From JAFGVL01 sp031553685 (lineage in GTDB: Bacteria > Bacteroidota > Bacteroidia > Bacteroidales > Paludibacteraceae): 56,966 nucleotides of DNA. The first letter of the stretch is position 1, and each line of letters opens with the position of its first letter. The translations under genes were made by a program, and so were the position numbers. The notes beneath the pieces are model-generated. The model saw only the letters and a list, made by a program, of their open reading frames with translations, had not been told where the DNA came from and did not search any database. Shown here in pieces: positions 15,977 to 25,080 of this stretch. The stretch spans positions 1 through 56,966 of the forward strand of contig JAVBLE010000010.1 in the NCBI GenBank assembly GCA_031553685.1. Reading direction: 5' to 3'.

Positions 15977-17428
15977 ATGTCAAAAAAAATAAACTGCTTC
16001 CTGCCTTATGCCGATGAGGCTTCGGTGCTGCAAACCATCGCTTCGTTGCGAGAAAGCTCGCTTGTCTCAACTATTTATTTGCTTTATACCCAAGAGAATA
16101 AACCTTCAATTGCAGATTGCGAATATATCGAAATAGATAATTTGCAAAGTTCGGCGACCATTCAAGCGATTGCAAAATATTCTTCGACCGATTATACGCT
16201 GGTTTATACCAAATATACGCCGCTTCAGGTGGGGCAATTTGCCCTCGAACGCTTTGTGCGTGTAGCCGAAGATACGGCTGCGACAATGGTTTATTCGGAT
16301 TATTTCCAACTGATAAATGGAGAGCAAAAACCATTGCCAACGATTGATTACCAGTTGGGAAGCGTGCGCGACGATTTTAATTTCGGTTCGGTATTATTTT
16401 TTTATAGTAAAAAACTGAAAGAGGCTGCGGCAAAATCGTCGGACGATTACCGCTTTGCAGGATTGTATGATTTGCGTTTGAATGCCGCCGCCTATGGTGA
16501 ACTTTTCCACTTGAATGAATTTTTATACACCGAGATAGAAGAAGATACCCGCAAAAGCGGCGAAAAGCAATTTGACTATGTAAATCCGCGCAACCGCGAA
16601 GTGCAGGTGGAAATGGAAGTGGCTTTTACAGCTTATCTGAAACGAATTGGAGCTTTCTTGCAACCCAGCTTTAAAGCGGTTGATTTCAGCGAAAAGTTCG
16701 ACAAGGAAGCATCGGTTATTATTCCCGTCTTCAACCGTGTGAAGACGATTGAAGATGCGATCAAGTCGGTATTGATGCAGCAAACTTCGTTTCCGTTTAA
16801 TTTGATTATTATTGATAATCATTCGACCGACGGAACGAATGAATTAATTGTAAAATATGCCCAACAAGATAACCGGGTTATTCATCTTATCCCTTCACGA
16901 AATGATTTGGGAATTGGTGGTTGTTGGAACGAAGGGGTACACAGTGCGGCTTGCGGAAAGTTTGCCATACAGCTCGACAGCGACGATGTGTATGCTTCGC
17001 CCGCTACGCTGCAAACGATTGTCGATGCGTTTTACGCGCAACAGTGCGCTATGGTAATCGGTTCGTATACAATGACTAACTTTGCGATGGAAACCATCCC
17101 GCCCGGACTGATTGACCACCGCGAATGGACACCCGAAAACGGACGGAATAATGCCTTGCGTATTAATGGCTTAGGTGCTCCTCGTGCGTTTTATACGCCT
17201 GTTTTGCGCGATATTAAACTGCCGAATACAAGTTATGGCGAAGATTATGCACTTGGTTTGCGCATTAGCCGCGAGTACCAGATTGGGCGTGTGTATGAGT
17301 CTGTGTACTTGTGTCGTCGTTGGGAAGATAACTCGGATGCTTCGTTGGATATTGCCAAGCAAAATAATTATAATTTATACAAGGATAAATTGCGTACAAT
17401 GGAAATTTTAGCGCGGAAAAATAAATGA
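15977..17428 (+). CDS. Family 2 glycosyltransferase with extra N-terminal GT-A-like domain
   Basis: 483 aa. The C-terminal half (~245-470) is a canonical GT2/GT-A domain: ASVIIPVFNRVKTIEDAIKS, FNLIIIDNHSTDGTNE, and LDSDDVY with the metal/nucleotide-binding acidic motif, then YGEDYALGLRISREY. The first ~240 residues look like a second, diverged GT-A fold: INCFLPYADEASVLQTIASL at the start, MVYSDYFQL in the place of the DxD region, and FNFGSVLFF. GT2 enzymes transfer sugars from nucleotide donors to glycan, lipid or protein acceptors; the acceptor is unknown. No membrane segment is visible, so it is cytoplasmic. No polysaccharide cluster surrounds it. Confidence 0.85.
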   Translation: MSKKINCFLPYADEASVLQTIASLRESSLVSTIYLLYTQENKPSIADCEYIEIDNLQSSATIQAIAKYSSTDYTLVYTKYTPLQVGQFALERFVRVAEDTAATMVYSDYFQLINGEQKPLPTIDYQLGSVRDDFNFGSVLFFYSKKLKEAAAKSSDDYRFAGLYDLRLNAAAYGELFHLNEFLYTEIEEDTRKSGEKQFDYVNPRNREVQVEMEVAFTAYLKRIGAFLQPSFKAVDFSEKFDKEASVIIPVFNRVKTIEDAIKSVLMQQTSFPFNLIIIDNHSTDGTNELIVKYAQQDNRVIHLIPSRNDLGIGGCWNEGVHSAACGKFAIQLDSDDVYASPATLQTIVDAFYAQQCAMVIGSYTMTNFAMETIPPGLIDHREWTPENGRNNALRINGLGAPRAFYTPVLRDIKLPNTSYGEDYALGLRISREYQIGRVYESVYLCRRWEDNSDASLDIAKQNNYNLYKDKLRTMEILARKNK

Positions 17429-17444
17429 TAAACTACCTATAAAT

Positions 17445-17616
17445 AAAAGGATTTTGTCATGTCGAGCTTGTCGAGACATCGCATTAGCCCAATGGTATTG
17501 TTTTTTGCGATGTCTCCACGCGTTCGCTTCGTGCCACTTCGGCTACGCTCAGTGACCACTTGCTCACTTGGTCGACAGTTCGACTAAGCTCACTGCAACG
17601 CATGACGATGCCTTTT
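17445..17616. repeat. MITE-like element with imperfect terminal inverted repeats
   Basis: About 172 bp of non-coding DNA, less AT-rich than its flanks. The ends form an imperfect inverted repeat of ~17 bp (17445-17461 with 17600-17616). Inside, 17473-17483 pairs perfectly with 17516-17526 (11 bp). The right half contains CTTCGGCTACGCTCAGTGAC and TCGACAGTTCGAC, the kind of sequence found in dispersed intergenic repeats. A related fragment lies near 26060. It separates the glycosyltransferase from pspC. Confidence 0.6.
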
Positions 17617-17638
17617 CATTTGATAATTTAAAGAGATT

Positions 17639-17836
17639 ATGGAAAAGAAATTAAAACGCTCATTGAGCAACAAAATGCTTGGCGGTGTATGCGCCGGGTT
17701 TGCCGAATATTTTGACACAGATGTTACGCTTGTTCGGATATTGTGGATATTGTTCACGCTTTTTGGCGGGGCGGGTATTATTATTTATATTGCCTGCCTG
17801 ATTATTATGCCAACAGAAAATAAACAGTTGGACTAA
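17639..17836 (+). CDS. PspC-domain protein
   Basis: 65 aa, ATG at 17639. This is a full PspC domain and nothing else: KKLKRSLSNKMLGGVCAGFA, then EYFDTDVTLVRILWILFTLF, with one hydrophobic segment to IMPTENKQ. In other bacteria PspC is an inner-membrane sensor or toxin-countering part of the phage-shock response. Here there is no pspA/B nearby, so a stress role is only suggested by homology. UvrB starts 6 bp downstream, so the two are likely cotranscribed. Confidence 0.88.
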   Translation: MEKKLKRSLSNKMLGGVCAGFAEYFDTDVTLVRILWILFTLFGGAGIIIYIACLIIMPTENKQLD

Positions 17837-17842
17837 TAAACC

Positions 17843-19864
17843 ATGTCATTTCAATTAACCTCCGAATATAGCCCTACCGGCGACCAGCCCGAAGCAATCA
17901 AGCAGCTGGTCGGAGGTGTCAATATGGGATTGGATGCTCAGGTGCTGCTGGGTGTTACAGGGTCGGGTAAGACTTTTACCATTGCCAATGTAATACAGCA
18001 GGTGGAGCGTCCCACGCTTGTATTGAGCCACAACAAGACTTTGGCGGCGCAGTTGTATGGCGAGTTCAAAAGTTTTTTCCCAAATAATGCGGTCGAATAT
18101 TTTGTATCGTATTATGATTATTACCAACCCGAAGCATACCTGCCTGTTACCGACCTTTATATCGAAAAGGACTTGGCGATTAACGACGAAATTGAGAAGC
18201 TGCGTTTGTCCACTACATCTACTTTATTATCGGGCAGGCGCGATGTGATCGTGGTTTCGTCTGTTTCGTGCTTGTATGGGATTGGTAATCCGGAAGATTT
18301 TCAGGAGAATATAATAGCTATCCGGCGCGGGCAGAAGTTGGTTCGCAATGCGTTTATGCGTTCGCTGGTCGATTGCCGGTACTTGCGCAACGAGTTGGAG
18401 CTGACGCGCGGAAATTTCCGTGTGAAAGGCGATACGGTAGATGTTTATTTAGCAAATAATGATTTTATTGTCCGGGTAATATTTTGGGGCGACGAGGTGG
18501 AGGAAATTCTCACGGTTGACCCTGTTGATGGGCGCACGATGCAATCGCACGACAGTTACACTATTTTCCCTGCAACGGCTTTTGTTACTTCGCAAGAAAG
18601 CGTTCACCGGGCAATCGCCCAGATTAAGATTGACTTGCAGAAACAAGTAGAGTTTTTCGAGTCGCAAGGGCGACCATACGAGGCAAAACGAATCAACGAA
18701 CGGGTGAATTACGATATTGAGATGATGCTCGAAGTGGGTTACTGCTCGGGTATCGAAAATTATTCGCGCTATTTCGACGGTCGGTCGGAGGGCTCTCGTC
18801 CATTCTGTTTGCTGGATTATTTTCCGAAGGATTTTTTATTGGTGATTGATGAGAGCCATGTTACGCTACCGCAAATTCACGGCATGTATGGCGGCGACAA
18901 GGCTCGGAAAGAAAATCTGGTGGAATATGGCTTCCGCTTGCCTGCGGCGCGAGACAATCGTCCGTTGAAGTTTGAGGAATTTGAACAACTTGTCAAACAA
19001 ACCATCTATGTAAGTGCCACGCCAGCCGATTATGAGCTTAAAAAGACGGGTGGGAGTGTGGTTGAGCAACTTATCCGCCCTACCGGACTGCTTGACCCTA
19101 TGATTGATGTGCGCCCCAGCCTCAACCAGATTGACAACCTGATGGAAGAAATTGCGCAGCGGGTGGAGAAAAACGAACGGGTGCTGGTTACGACGCTTAC
19201 CAAGCGCATGGCGGAGGAGTTGGACAGTTATCTGCGCCAGAACAAAATAGCTTGCAGTTATATCCACTCAGACATTGATACCTTGGAACGGGTAAGGATT
19301 TTGGATAGCTTGCGGCAGGGGACGATCAATGTTTTGGTGGGTGTCAACCTCTTGCGCGAGGGTTTGGATTTGCCCGAAGTGTCGTTGGTGGCTATCATAG
19401 ATGCGGATAAGGAAGGTTTCCTGCGCTCGCACCGCTCACTTACGCAGACAGCGGGCAGGGCTGCTCGCAACCTCAATGGGCTGGTAATCATGTATGCCGA
19501 TAAAATAACCGAAAGCATGCGCCTTACCATTGAAGAGACAAACCGCCGGCGCGAGAAACAACTGGCTTATAACATTGCCAATAATATTACGCCAACACAG
19601 GTGAACAAAGCGCAATCTGCTCCGATATTCCGCAAAGAAGGGCATGAGTATAAAGCGTATGTAGAGCCTGAAACGATGGATGTGGCTGCCGATCCGGTAG
19701 TGAAATATATGAGCAAAGCACAGTTGGAAAAGGCGATTGTACAAACCCGCAAGCAAATGACCGAAGCCGCCAAGAAACTTGAGTTTATTGATGCCGCCCA
19801 ATACCGCGACGAGTTGATCCGTCTGGAGGAACTGCTTAAGGAACGGACGATGCAGGCGAAATAA
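17843..19864 (+). CDS. uvrB: Excinuclease ABC subunit B
   Basis: 673 aa, full family length. UvrB verifies damage handed over by UvrA and recruits UvrC for incision in nucleotide excision repair. Visible motifs: Walker A GVTGSGKT (37-44), the beta-hairpin region YYDYYQPEAYLP, helicase motif II as VIDESHVTLPQIHGMYGGD, VSATPADYEL, VGVNLLREGLDLPEVSLVAI, the arginine-finger motif QTAGRAARN, and a C-terminal UVR domain (~630-665: KQMTEAAKKLEFIDAAQYRD). All key residues look intact. It follows pspC at 6 bp. Confidence 0.97.
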   Translation: MSFQLTSEYSPTGDQPEAIKQLVGGVNMGLDAQVLLGVTGSGKTFTIANVIQQVERPTLVLSHNKTLAAQLYGEFKSFFPNNAVEYFVSYYDYYQPEAYLPVTDLYIEKDLAINDEIEKLRLSTTSTLLSGRRDVIVVSSVSCLYGIGNPEDFQENIIAIRRGQKLVRNAFMRSLVDCRYLRNELELTRGNFRVKGDTVDVYLANNDFIVRVIFWGDEVEEILTVDPVDGRTMQSHDSYTIFPATAFVTSQESVHRAIAQIKIDLQKQVEFFESQGRPYEAKRINERVNYDIEMMLEVGYCSGIENYSRYFDGRSEGSRPFCLLDYFPKDFLLVIDESHVTLPQIHGMYGGDKARKENLVEYGFRLPAARDNRPLKFEEFEQLVKQTIYVSATPADYELKKTGGSVVEQLIRPTGLLDPMIDVRPSLNQIDNLMEEIAQRVEKNERVLVTTLTKRMAEELDSYLRQNKIACSYIHSDIDTLERVRILDSLRQGTINVLVGVNLLREGLDLPEVSLVAIIDADKEGFLRSHRSLTQTAGRAARNLNGLVIMYADKITESMRLTIEETNRRREKQLAYNIANNITPTQVNKAQSAPIFRKEGHEYKAYVEPETMDVAADPVVKYMSKAQLEKAIVQTRKQMTEAAKKLEFIDAAQYRDELIRLEELLKERTMQAK

Positions 19865-19933
19865 CCTTTAAATATATTTTCTTTTGGATTTGTGTGATAT
19901 TGTTTAGTACATGATAAAAAATATTTCAAACAG

Positions 19934-20506
19934 ATGAAAAAATTGTTAGACCTCCTTTTCGACGGCTATGTCAAGCTGTTGTTCCCGTTTGTAGTATGTA
20001 TCCTTCTTATAGGGAAAATTTTGCAGATACTTAATCCGGTTATTCACTTTACAAAAGAAAAATTGCATGTTTCCGCGTGGCTCGGTTTTTTGGATGTGTT
20101 TGTAGTGTCGGCAGTACTGCTTTTGGTGCTGGGATTATTAGCCGGATTGCTCGTAAAATCAAAATTCGTACAACATAAAACAAAATGGATTGAAGACACG
20201 CTGCTACGCAAACTACCATTCTACAACGAGCTAAAGTCGATGCTACACCGCGACACAAACGACACCGACGAAAACAATTACCATCCCGCCTTGGTGCGCG
20301 ATGGCGATTTCTATTCGCTCGGGTATGTTACCGGAAAAAGTGAAAAGTTCTACACAGTCATCATTTGCGACACAAACCTGCAAGGCGGCGAATTGCGCAT
20401 TGTTCCCAAAGATTTGGTAAGACTATTGAATATCAGCTTTTTTGAATTCTCCCGCCGTATCAGGCAATATGGAGCTAATGTGGCAGATTTTGCGGAGGAG
20501 GAATAA
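19934..20506 (+). CDS. DUF502 family membrane protein
   Basis: 190 aa, ATG at 19934. Two strong N-terminal membrane segments (~14-35 and ~55-80) are followed by a soluble region with the family's pattern: LLRKLPFYNELKSMLHRD, then DFYSLGYVTGKSEKFYTVII, LRIVPKDLVRLLNISFFEFS and RRIRQYGANVADF. DUF502 proteins are inner-membrane proteins of unknown function. The gene starts 70 bp after uvrB and ends 3 bp from the convergent comF-like gene, with no terminator between them. Confidence 0.75.
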   Translation: MKKLLDLLFDGYVKLLFPFVVCILLIGKILQILNPVIHFTKEKLHVSAWLGFLDVFVVSAVLLLVLGLLAGLLVKSKFVQHKTKWIEDTLLRKLPFYNELKSMLHRDTNDTDENNYHPALVRDGDFYSLGYVTGKSEKFYTVIICDTNLQGGELRIVPKDLVRLLNISFFEFSRRIRQYGANVADFAEEE

Positions 20507-20509
20507 AAA

Positions 20510-21199
20510 TTAAGCCAATGCCAGAGTAACAATGCTTACTTTGGCATTTTTTGTATGCAAAATAGCTTGTGCGCAAGCTTCGAGCGTAGAGCCGGTAGTG
20601 AGTACATCGTCTACCAAAAGGATATGTTTGTTTTCAAAAGCAGTATTATCTGTCAATGAAAAAATATTAGCCGTATTTTCAAATCGTTCGTAAACCGATT
20701 TTTGGGTTTGCGTTTCATTTTCAGTATTTCGCACAACCGTTTGCGTATCAACCGGTTTGTTGAGAGTTTCAGATAACCCTTTGGCAATTTGTGCGCTTTG
20801 GTTATAGCCTCGTTTGTTGTATCGCTTTTTGTGTAAAGGGACAGGTACAATCAGGTCAATCTCGGCAAAAGTCGAATCCTTTAAATCATGAGCAAACTGT
20901 TTTCCGAGAAGTTCGCCAATTTCTTTTTCTCCTTTATATTTGAGTCGATGTAATAATTTCTGCACCGACTCACCCTTCTGAAAATACAGGAAAGAAGTAG
21001 CCCGTTCCACATGTACCTTGCCCCAAAATCGCTTCTCAACCGGATTTTCTGTCTGCAAATGATAATTGGTCTTAGGCAATTTATGCAAACACATCAAACA
21101 TAAATGCGATTCCTGCTGGGTAAGCGTTTCGTTACAAAGCAAACAAGTATTTGGATAAATAAGTTGAATAAAATCGGTAAACAATGATTTGATTTTCAT
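20510..21199 (-). CDS. ComF-family phosphoribosyltransferase-like protein
   Basis: 229 aa from the ATG at 21199; an upstream in-frame TTG at 21232 would overlap the previous gene. An N-terminal zinc-ribbon-like part (CLLCNETLTQQESHLCLMC) precedes a PRTase domain: IVPVPLHKKRYNKRGYNQS, then the PRPP-binding motif ILLVDDVLTTGSTLEACAQA. ComF proteins help natural competence in some bacteria, with an unclear biochemical role; several phyla carry the gene (also called GntX) without known competence. The start is 11 bp after the radical-SAM stop, so they likely form an operon. Confidence 0.88.
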   Translation of the reverse strand: MKIKSLFTDFIQLIYPNTCLLCNETLTQQESHLCLMCLHKLPKTNYHLQTENPVEKRFWGKVHVERATSFLYFQKGESVQKLLHRLKYKGEKEIGELLGKQFAHDLKDSTFAEIDLIVPVPLHKKRYNKRGYNQSAQIAKGLSETLNKPVDTQTVVRNTENETQTQKSVYERFENTANIFSLTDNTAFENKHILLVDDVLTTGSTLEACAQAILHTKNAKVSIVTLALA

Positions 21200-21210
21200 C
21201 TTAAAAAATA

Positions 21211-22119
21211 TTATACTAATTTCCCTTGCCAAGTATTTCGTTCTTTCAAGCGCTTTCTCAGTTTGTCGGTAAATTCAAAATTCTTCAATCCCCAATCGGG
21301 CAAAATCAGCAACTCTTTGGGCGATTGCGACACAAAGCGTTCGATAGCTATCGCAGGCTTCAGTCGTTCCAGAAAATCAATTACCAGATCAATATATTCG
21401 TCGGCAGTGGGGAAGTGAAACCATTCCGGATTTTCGGCATATTGCTGTTCCATCACCGTGCCGCGAATCAATTGCAGTTGGTGCAACTTAAGGGCAGTGA
21501 TAGGCAGTTCGTTTAAAGCCAGAGCCGAAGCCATCATCATTTCGTGCGTTTCGTCAGGCAACCCGAGAATGATGTGCGCACCCACCGGAATATTCCGTTC
21601 GGCAGTTCGCCGGATAGCCTCTTGAGAGTCGGCAAACGAATGCCCCCGGTTAATTAATCGCAAAGTATCATCGTATGTAGATTCCACACCATACTCGACC
21701 ATTACAAATTTTTCTTTCGATATTTTTTCGAAATAATCCAGCAACTCATCATTCACACAATCGGGGCGCGTACCCACTACTATCCCAATTACAAGAGGAT
21801 TTGACAAAGCTTCTTCGTAAATGGCTTTAAGTTTTTCAATATCTCCATAAGTATTGGTATACGATTGAAAATAAACCAAAAACTGCTGTCCGGTATATTT
21901 ATGCTTAAAAAAATGAATACCTTCCTCAATCTGTTGGCTAACGGTTTTTTGAGGCGTGCAATATTCGGGACTAAAGGTTTGATTATTACAAAAAGTACAG
22001 CCGCCTGTACCCTTGCTTCCATCCCGGTTAGGACAAGTAAATCCGGCATTGACGGATATTTTTTGTACCCGTTCGCCGAAAGTGTTTTTTAGAATGGAGG
22101 CGTAGTCGGTGTAAAGCAT
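21211..22119 (-). CDS. TIGR01212-family (YhcC-like) radical SAM protein
   Basis: 302 aa from the ATG at 22119 (a TTG at 22128 adds three residues). The N-terminus MLYTDYASILKNTFGERVQK and the cysteine motif CPNRDGSKGTGGCTFCNN match the YhcC/TIGR01212 group, where the three Cys bind the 4Fe-4S cluster that cleaves S-adenosylmethionine. Further family blocks: YFQSYTNTYGDIEKLKAIYE, IGIVVGTRPDCVNDELLDYF, VEYGVESTYDDTLRLINRGH and IILGLPDETHEMM. The substrate of this family is not established to my knowledge; an RNA-modification role has been proposed for relatives. Likely operon with the comF-like gene. Confidence 0.88.
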   Translation of the reverse strand: MLYTDYASILKNTFGERVQKISVNAGFTCPNRDGSKGTGGCTFCNNQTFSPEYCTPQKTVSQQIEEGIHFFKHKYTGQQFLVYFQSYTNTYGDIEKLKAIYEEALSNPLVIGIVVGTRPDCVNDELLDYFEKISKEKFVMVEYGVESTYDDTLRLINRGHSFADSQEAIRRTAERNIPVGAHIILGLPDETHEMMMASALALNELPITALKLHQLQLIRGTVMEQQYAENPEWFHFPTADEYIDLVIDFLERLKPAIAIERFVSQSPKELLILPDWGLKNFEFTDKLRKRLKERNTWQGKLV

Positions 22120-22152
22120 ATTCTGCAAAATTATTCATGCAAAGATAAAAGA

Positions 22153-22184
22153 AAAAGCCACACAGAAAATTCTGCATGGCTCTT
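22153..22184 (-). terminator. Putative terminator downstream of the ribonucleotide reductase
   Basis: Imperfect hairpin: 22153-22168 against 22169-22184, with five closing pairs at the loop end and an AGCCA/TGGCT core. Read leftwards, T-rich sequence follows. It lies about 120 bp past the nrdJ stop and just upstream of the radical-SAM start. Confidence 0.55.
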
Positions 22185-22239
22185 TCGGGATTTATAATAA
22201 AGGTAATAAAGGTCGGTTTATTTACGATTTATGCATTTA

Positions 22240-22277
22240 CAATTTATTATTTGCGTTTTAATTTAAATAGTAAATTG
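22240..22277. repeat. AT-rich inverted repeat
   Basis: 13-bp arms 22240-22252 and 22265-22277 pair with one G-T wobble. The surrounding TTTACGATTT/TTGTAAATCG wording is typical of low-complexity intergenic repeats in this phylum. It sits 24 bp after the nrdJ stop and may be part of a weak terminator. Confidence 0.45.
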
Positions 22278-22301
22278 TAAATCGTCCAATAGTAAATCAG
22301 T

Positions 22302-24905
22302 TTATCCGCAGCGCGAATATCCGCAATTCGTACAACTCAGGCAACCTTCCTGATACACCAGCGTATGGTTGCCGCAACCCGGACAGGCTTGTCCTTCGAG
22401 AGCCGTCCCATCCGCAATGTATTTCTTCAAAGCGCGTTCCACACCCACCTTCCAAGTGTTGATCGACTCGTTGTTCAGTTGTAAGCCGCCCACCAGTTTA
22501 AGCACTTGCTCCAACGGCATACCATAGCGAAGTACGCCCGAAATCAGTTTGGCATAGTTCCAATACTCGGGGTCGAACTTGTGCGAAAGCCCTTCGACAG
22601 TGGTTTTAAACCCGCGTTTATTCATAAATTGGAAATCGTAGCGGGTACGCCCATCGTCATCTTTTGTTTTGATGATTTTTCCTTCGGTAACCGTTTTGGG
22701 GAGCATAATCCCCTCGTCTTCGTCCGAAAGTCCGGTGAAAATCTCGTATGGATACCCGTCGAGCAAGCCGACAAACGCAATCCATTTTTCTTTATTGTTC
22801 TGGAAACGGACAATATCGCAGTTCAATTCTTTAGGTCGTTCCGTTGTGCGCGATGGGTAGCAGTTGCAGTCGCGGTCGGGTTTGGTAGTATCTTCGTCGT
22901 CCTTTTTATCATTTTCGGAGATAAGCACGCCTGCGCGCGAACCGTCGCGGTAAACCGTTGCCCCTTTGCAACCCGATTTCCATGCTTCCACATACAATTG
23001 CCCTACGAGTTCTTCGCTCACATCATTCGGAAGATTAATCGTTACACTGATTGAATGGTCAACCCATTTCTGGATACGCCCCTGCATACGCACTTTGTGC
23101 AACCAGTCCACATCGTTGGCCGTCGCCTTGTAGTAAGGCGAAGCAGCAATCATCTCGTTGCGTTCTTCGGGCGTATAGCGTTTTGTTACATCATAGCCGT
23201 TGGCGAGCATCCAGGTAACAAACTTATGGTGGAAAACCGAAAACTCTTCCCACGAATCGCCCATCTCGTCAGTAAAATCAATACGCACATTGGCATCGTT
23301 CGGGTTTACCTTCCGGCGTCGTGTGTAAAACACCTGGAAAGCCGGCTCGATACCCGAAGTCGTTTGGGTCATCAGGCTCGTCGTACCCGTTGGGGCAATG
23401 GTCAAGCAAGCGATATTTCGACGACCATATTTCGACATTTCTTTATAGAGTTCGGGGTCGGCTTCTTTAATCCGGTTTACAAACGGATTGTTTGCCTCGC
23501 GCTTCGTATCGTAAATAGGGAATGCGCCGCGCTCCTTTGCCATTTGTACCGACGAACGGTAGGCTTCGATAGCAATCGTTTTGTGTATTTCTTCCGAAAA
23601 ATCGGTTGCTTCGTCCGTGCCATAACGCAAGCCCATAGCTGCCAGCATATCGCCTTCGGCAGTCGTCCCCACACCTGTACGACGCCCTTGTGCACTTTTG
23701 GATTTAATTTTCTCCCAAAGCAATTTTTCGGTGCGTTTGGTTTCTTCTGTTTCGGGGTCGGAGTCTATTTTTTCAAGGATTTTATCAATCTTCTCCAATT
23801 CGAGGTCGATAATATCGTCCATAATACGCTGTGCCAGTTGCACATGCTTTTTGAATAAATCAAAATCGAACGAAGCTTTTTTAGTAAAAGGATTTTTTAC
23901 ATACGAATATAAATTGATAGCCAGCAAACGGCAGCTATCGTACGGGCAAAGCGGAATTTCGCCGCAAGGGTTGGTCGAAACCGTGCGGAAACCAAGGTCG
24001 GCATAGCAATCGGGCACCGATTCTCTTATAATCGTGTCCCAAAACAATACGCCCGGCTCTGCCGATTTCCATGCGTTGTGCACAATTTTTTTCCAAATGG
24101 CATTTGCATCCACATGCTTCGAAAATGTCGGATTTTTGGCTCCAATAGGGTATTGTTGGATATAATCTTCGTGGTTCAATGCGGCTTGCATAAAGTCGTC
24201 ATGGATCTTTACCGACACATTGGCTCCGGTAACTTTGCCTTGCTCCAATTTAGCATCAATAAAAGATTCGGAGTCGGGATGTTTGATCGAAACGCTCAAC
24301 ATAAGCGCGCCGCGCCGACCGTCCTGTGCCACCTCGCGTGTAGAGTTTGAATAACGCTCCATAAAAGGAACGATACCGGTAGAAGTGAGCGCCGAGTTTT
24401 TTACCGGCGAACCTTTGGGGCGGATGTGCGAAAGGTCGTGTCCCACGCCGCCGCGCCGTTTCATCAACTGCACTTGCTCCTCGTCAATCTTGATGATAGC
24501 GCCGTACGAATCGGACTCGCCATCGCAGCCAATCACAAAACAATTTGACAACGAAGCAATCTGGAAATCATTTCCAATGCCGGTCATCGGGCTGCCTTGA
24601 GGAACAATGTAAGTGAAATTGCGGAACAGGTCGAACAGTTCTTTTTCCGAAAGCGGATTTTTGTATTTTGCCTCAACGCGAGCCACTTCGCTTGCTAAGC
24701 GGTGGTGCATGTCGTCGGGCGTTTTTTCATACAAATTACCGAACGAGTCTTTGAGTGCATACTTGGTTACCCAAACGCGAGCCGCCAGTTCGTCGCCCTG
24801 AAAAAAAACTAATGAAGCCTGAAAAGCTTCTTCGTGAGTGTAAGTTTTTGGTTTCACAATTTCTCCTGTTTTTATATTGTTTTGATTTTCAATAGCGAAA
24901 ATCAT
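22302..24905 (-). CDS. nrdJ: Class II (adenosylcobalamin-dependent) ribonucleoside-diphosphate reductase
   Basis: 867 aa, ATG at 24905. It reduces ribonucleotides to deoxyribonucleotides using a radical generated from adenosylcobalamin. Visible features: LSNCFVIGCDGESDSYGAII with the first active-site Cys region, VGHDLSHIRPKGSPVKNS, the catalytic loop NPCGEIPLCPYDSCRLLAIN, APTGTTSLMTQTTSGIEPAF, GCKGATVYRDGSRAGVL, and a C-terminal Cys-rich tail (CPGCGNHTLVYQEGC, CTNCGYSRCG) that carries redox and metal cysteines. This matches the TIGR02504 group. As a class II enzyme it needs no oxygen for radical formation, fitting an anaerobe or facultative organism. No cobalamin riboswitch was recognised upstream. 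Confidence 0.95.
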   Translation of the reverse strand: MIFAIENQNNIKTGEIVKPKTYTHEEAFQASLVFFQGDELAARVWVTKYALKDSFGNLYEKTPDDMHHRLASEVARVEAKYKNPLSEKELFDLFRNFTYIVPQGSPMTGIGNDFQIASLSNCFVIGCDGESDSYGAIIKIDEEQVQLMKRRGGVGHDLSHIRPKGSPVKNSALTSTGIVPFMERYSNSTREVAQDGRRGALMLSVSIKHPDSESFIDAKLEQGKVTGANVSVKIHDDFMQAALNHEDYIQQYPIGAKNPTFSKHVDANAIWKKIVHNAWKSAEPGVLFWDTIIRESVPDCYADLGFRTVSTNPCGEIPLCPYDSCRLLAINLYSYVKNPFTKKASFDFDLFKKHVQLAQRIMDDIIDLELEKIDKILEKIDSDPETEETKRTEKLLWEKIKSKSAQGRRTGVGTTAEGDMLAAMGLRYGTDEATDFSEEIHKTIAIEAYRSSVQMAKERGAFPIYDTKREANNPFVNRIKEADPELYKEMSKYGRRNIACLTIAPTGTTSLMTQTTSGIEPAFQVFYTRRRKVNPNDANVRIDFTDEMGDSWEEFSVFHHKFVTWMLANGYDVTKRYTPEERNEMIAASPYYKATANDVDWLHKVRMQGRIQKWVDHSISVTINLPNDVSEELVGQLYVEAWKSGCKGATVYRDGSRAGVLISENDKKDDEDTTKPDRDCNCYPSRTTERPKELNCDIVRFQNNKEKWIAFVGLLDGYPYEIFTGLSDEDEGIMLPKTVTEGKIIKTKDDDGRTRYDFQFMNKRGFKTTVEGLSHKFDPEYWNYAKLISGVLRYGMPLEQVLKLVGGLQLNNESINTWKVGVERALKKYIADGTALEGQACPGCGNHTLVYQEGCLSCTNCGYSRCG

Positions 24906-24993
24906 TTTGCCTGTCTCGTATTTCCGATTACAATATTAAAACAGATATTTGAATTATGAAACAAAAAGGATATTATTTTTTCAACAATAAATG

Positions 24994-25022
24994 CAAAGTT
25001 TTCTAAAATAAAAATTAAACAA
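24994..25022 (-). promoter_or_regulatory. Weak promoter candidate for nrdJ
   Basis: The minus strand reads TTG (25022-25020), an 18-bp spacer, then AAACTTTG (25001-24994), seven of eight matches to TAnnTTTG with slightly short spacing. Confidence 0.35.
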
Positions 25023-25050
25023 TTAAAAATTAATGGTTTATGAAAATTTG

Positions 25051-25080
25051 AATATCAAAAAGTTTTCCGTTTTTGATATT
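25051..25080 (-). terminator. Hairpin directly after the Nudix gene
   Basis: A perfect 11-bp stem (25051-25061 with 25070-25080) with an 8-nt loop abuts the Nudix stop codon at 25081. The stem is AT-rich and no long T-run follows, so termination is plausible but not certain. Confidence 0.5.

Noticed and set aside
22506..24801. Series of plus-strand ORFs of up to 267 codons inside nrdJ
   Set aside because: All are antisense shadows of a motif-complete ribonucleotide reductase.
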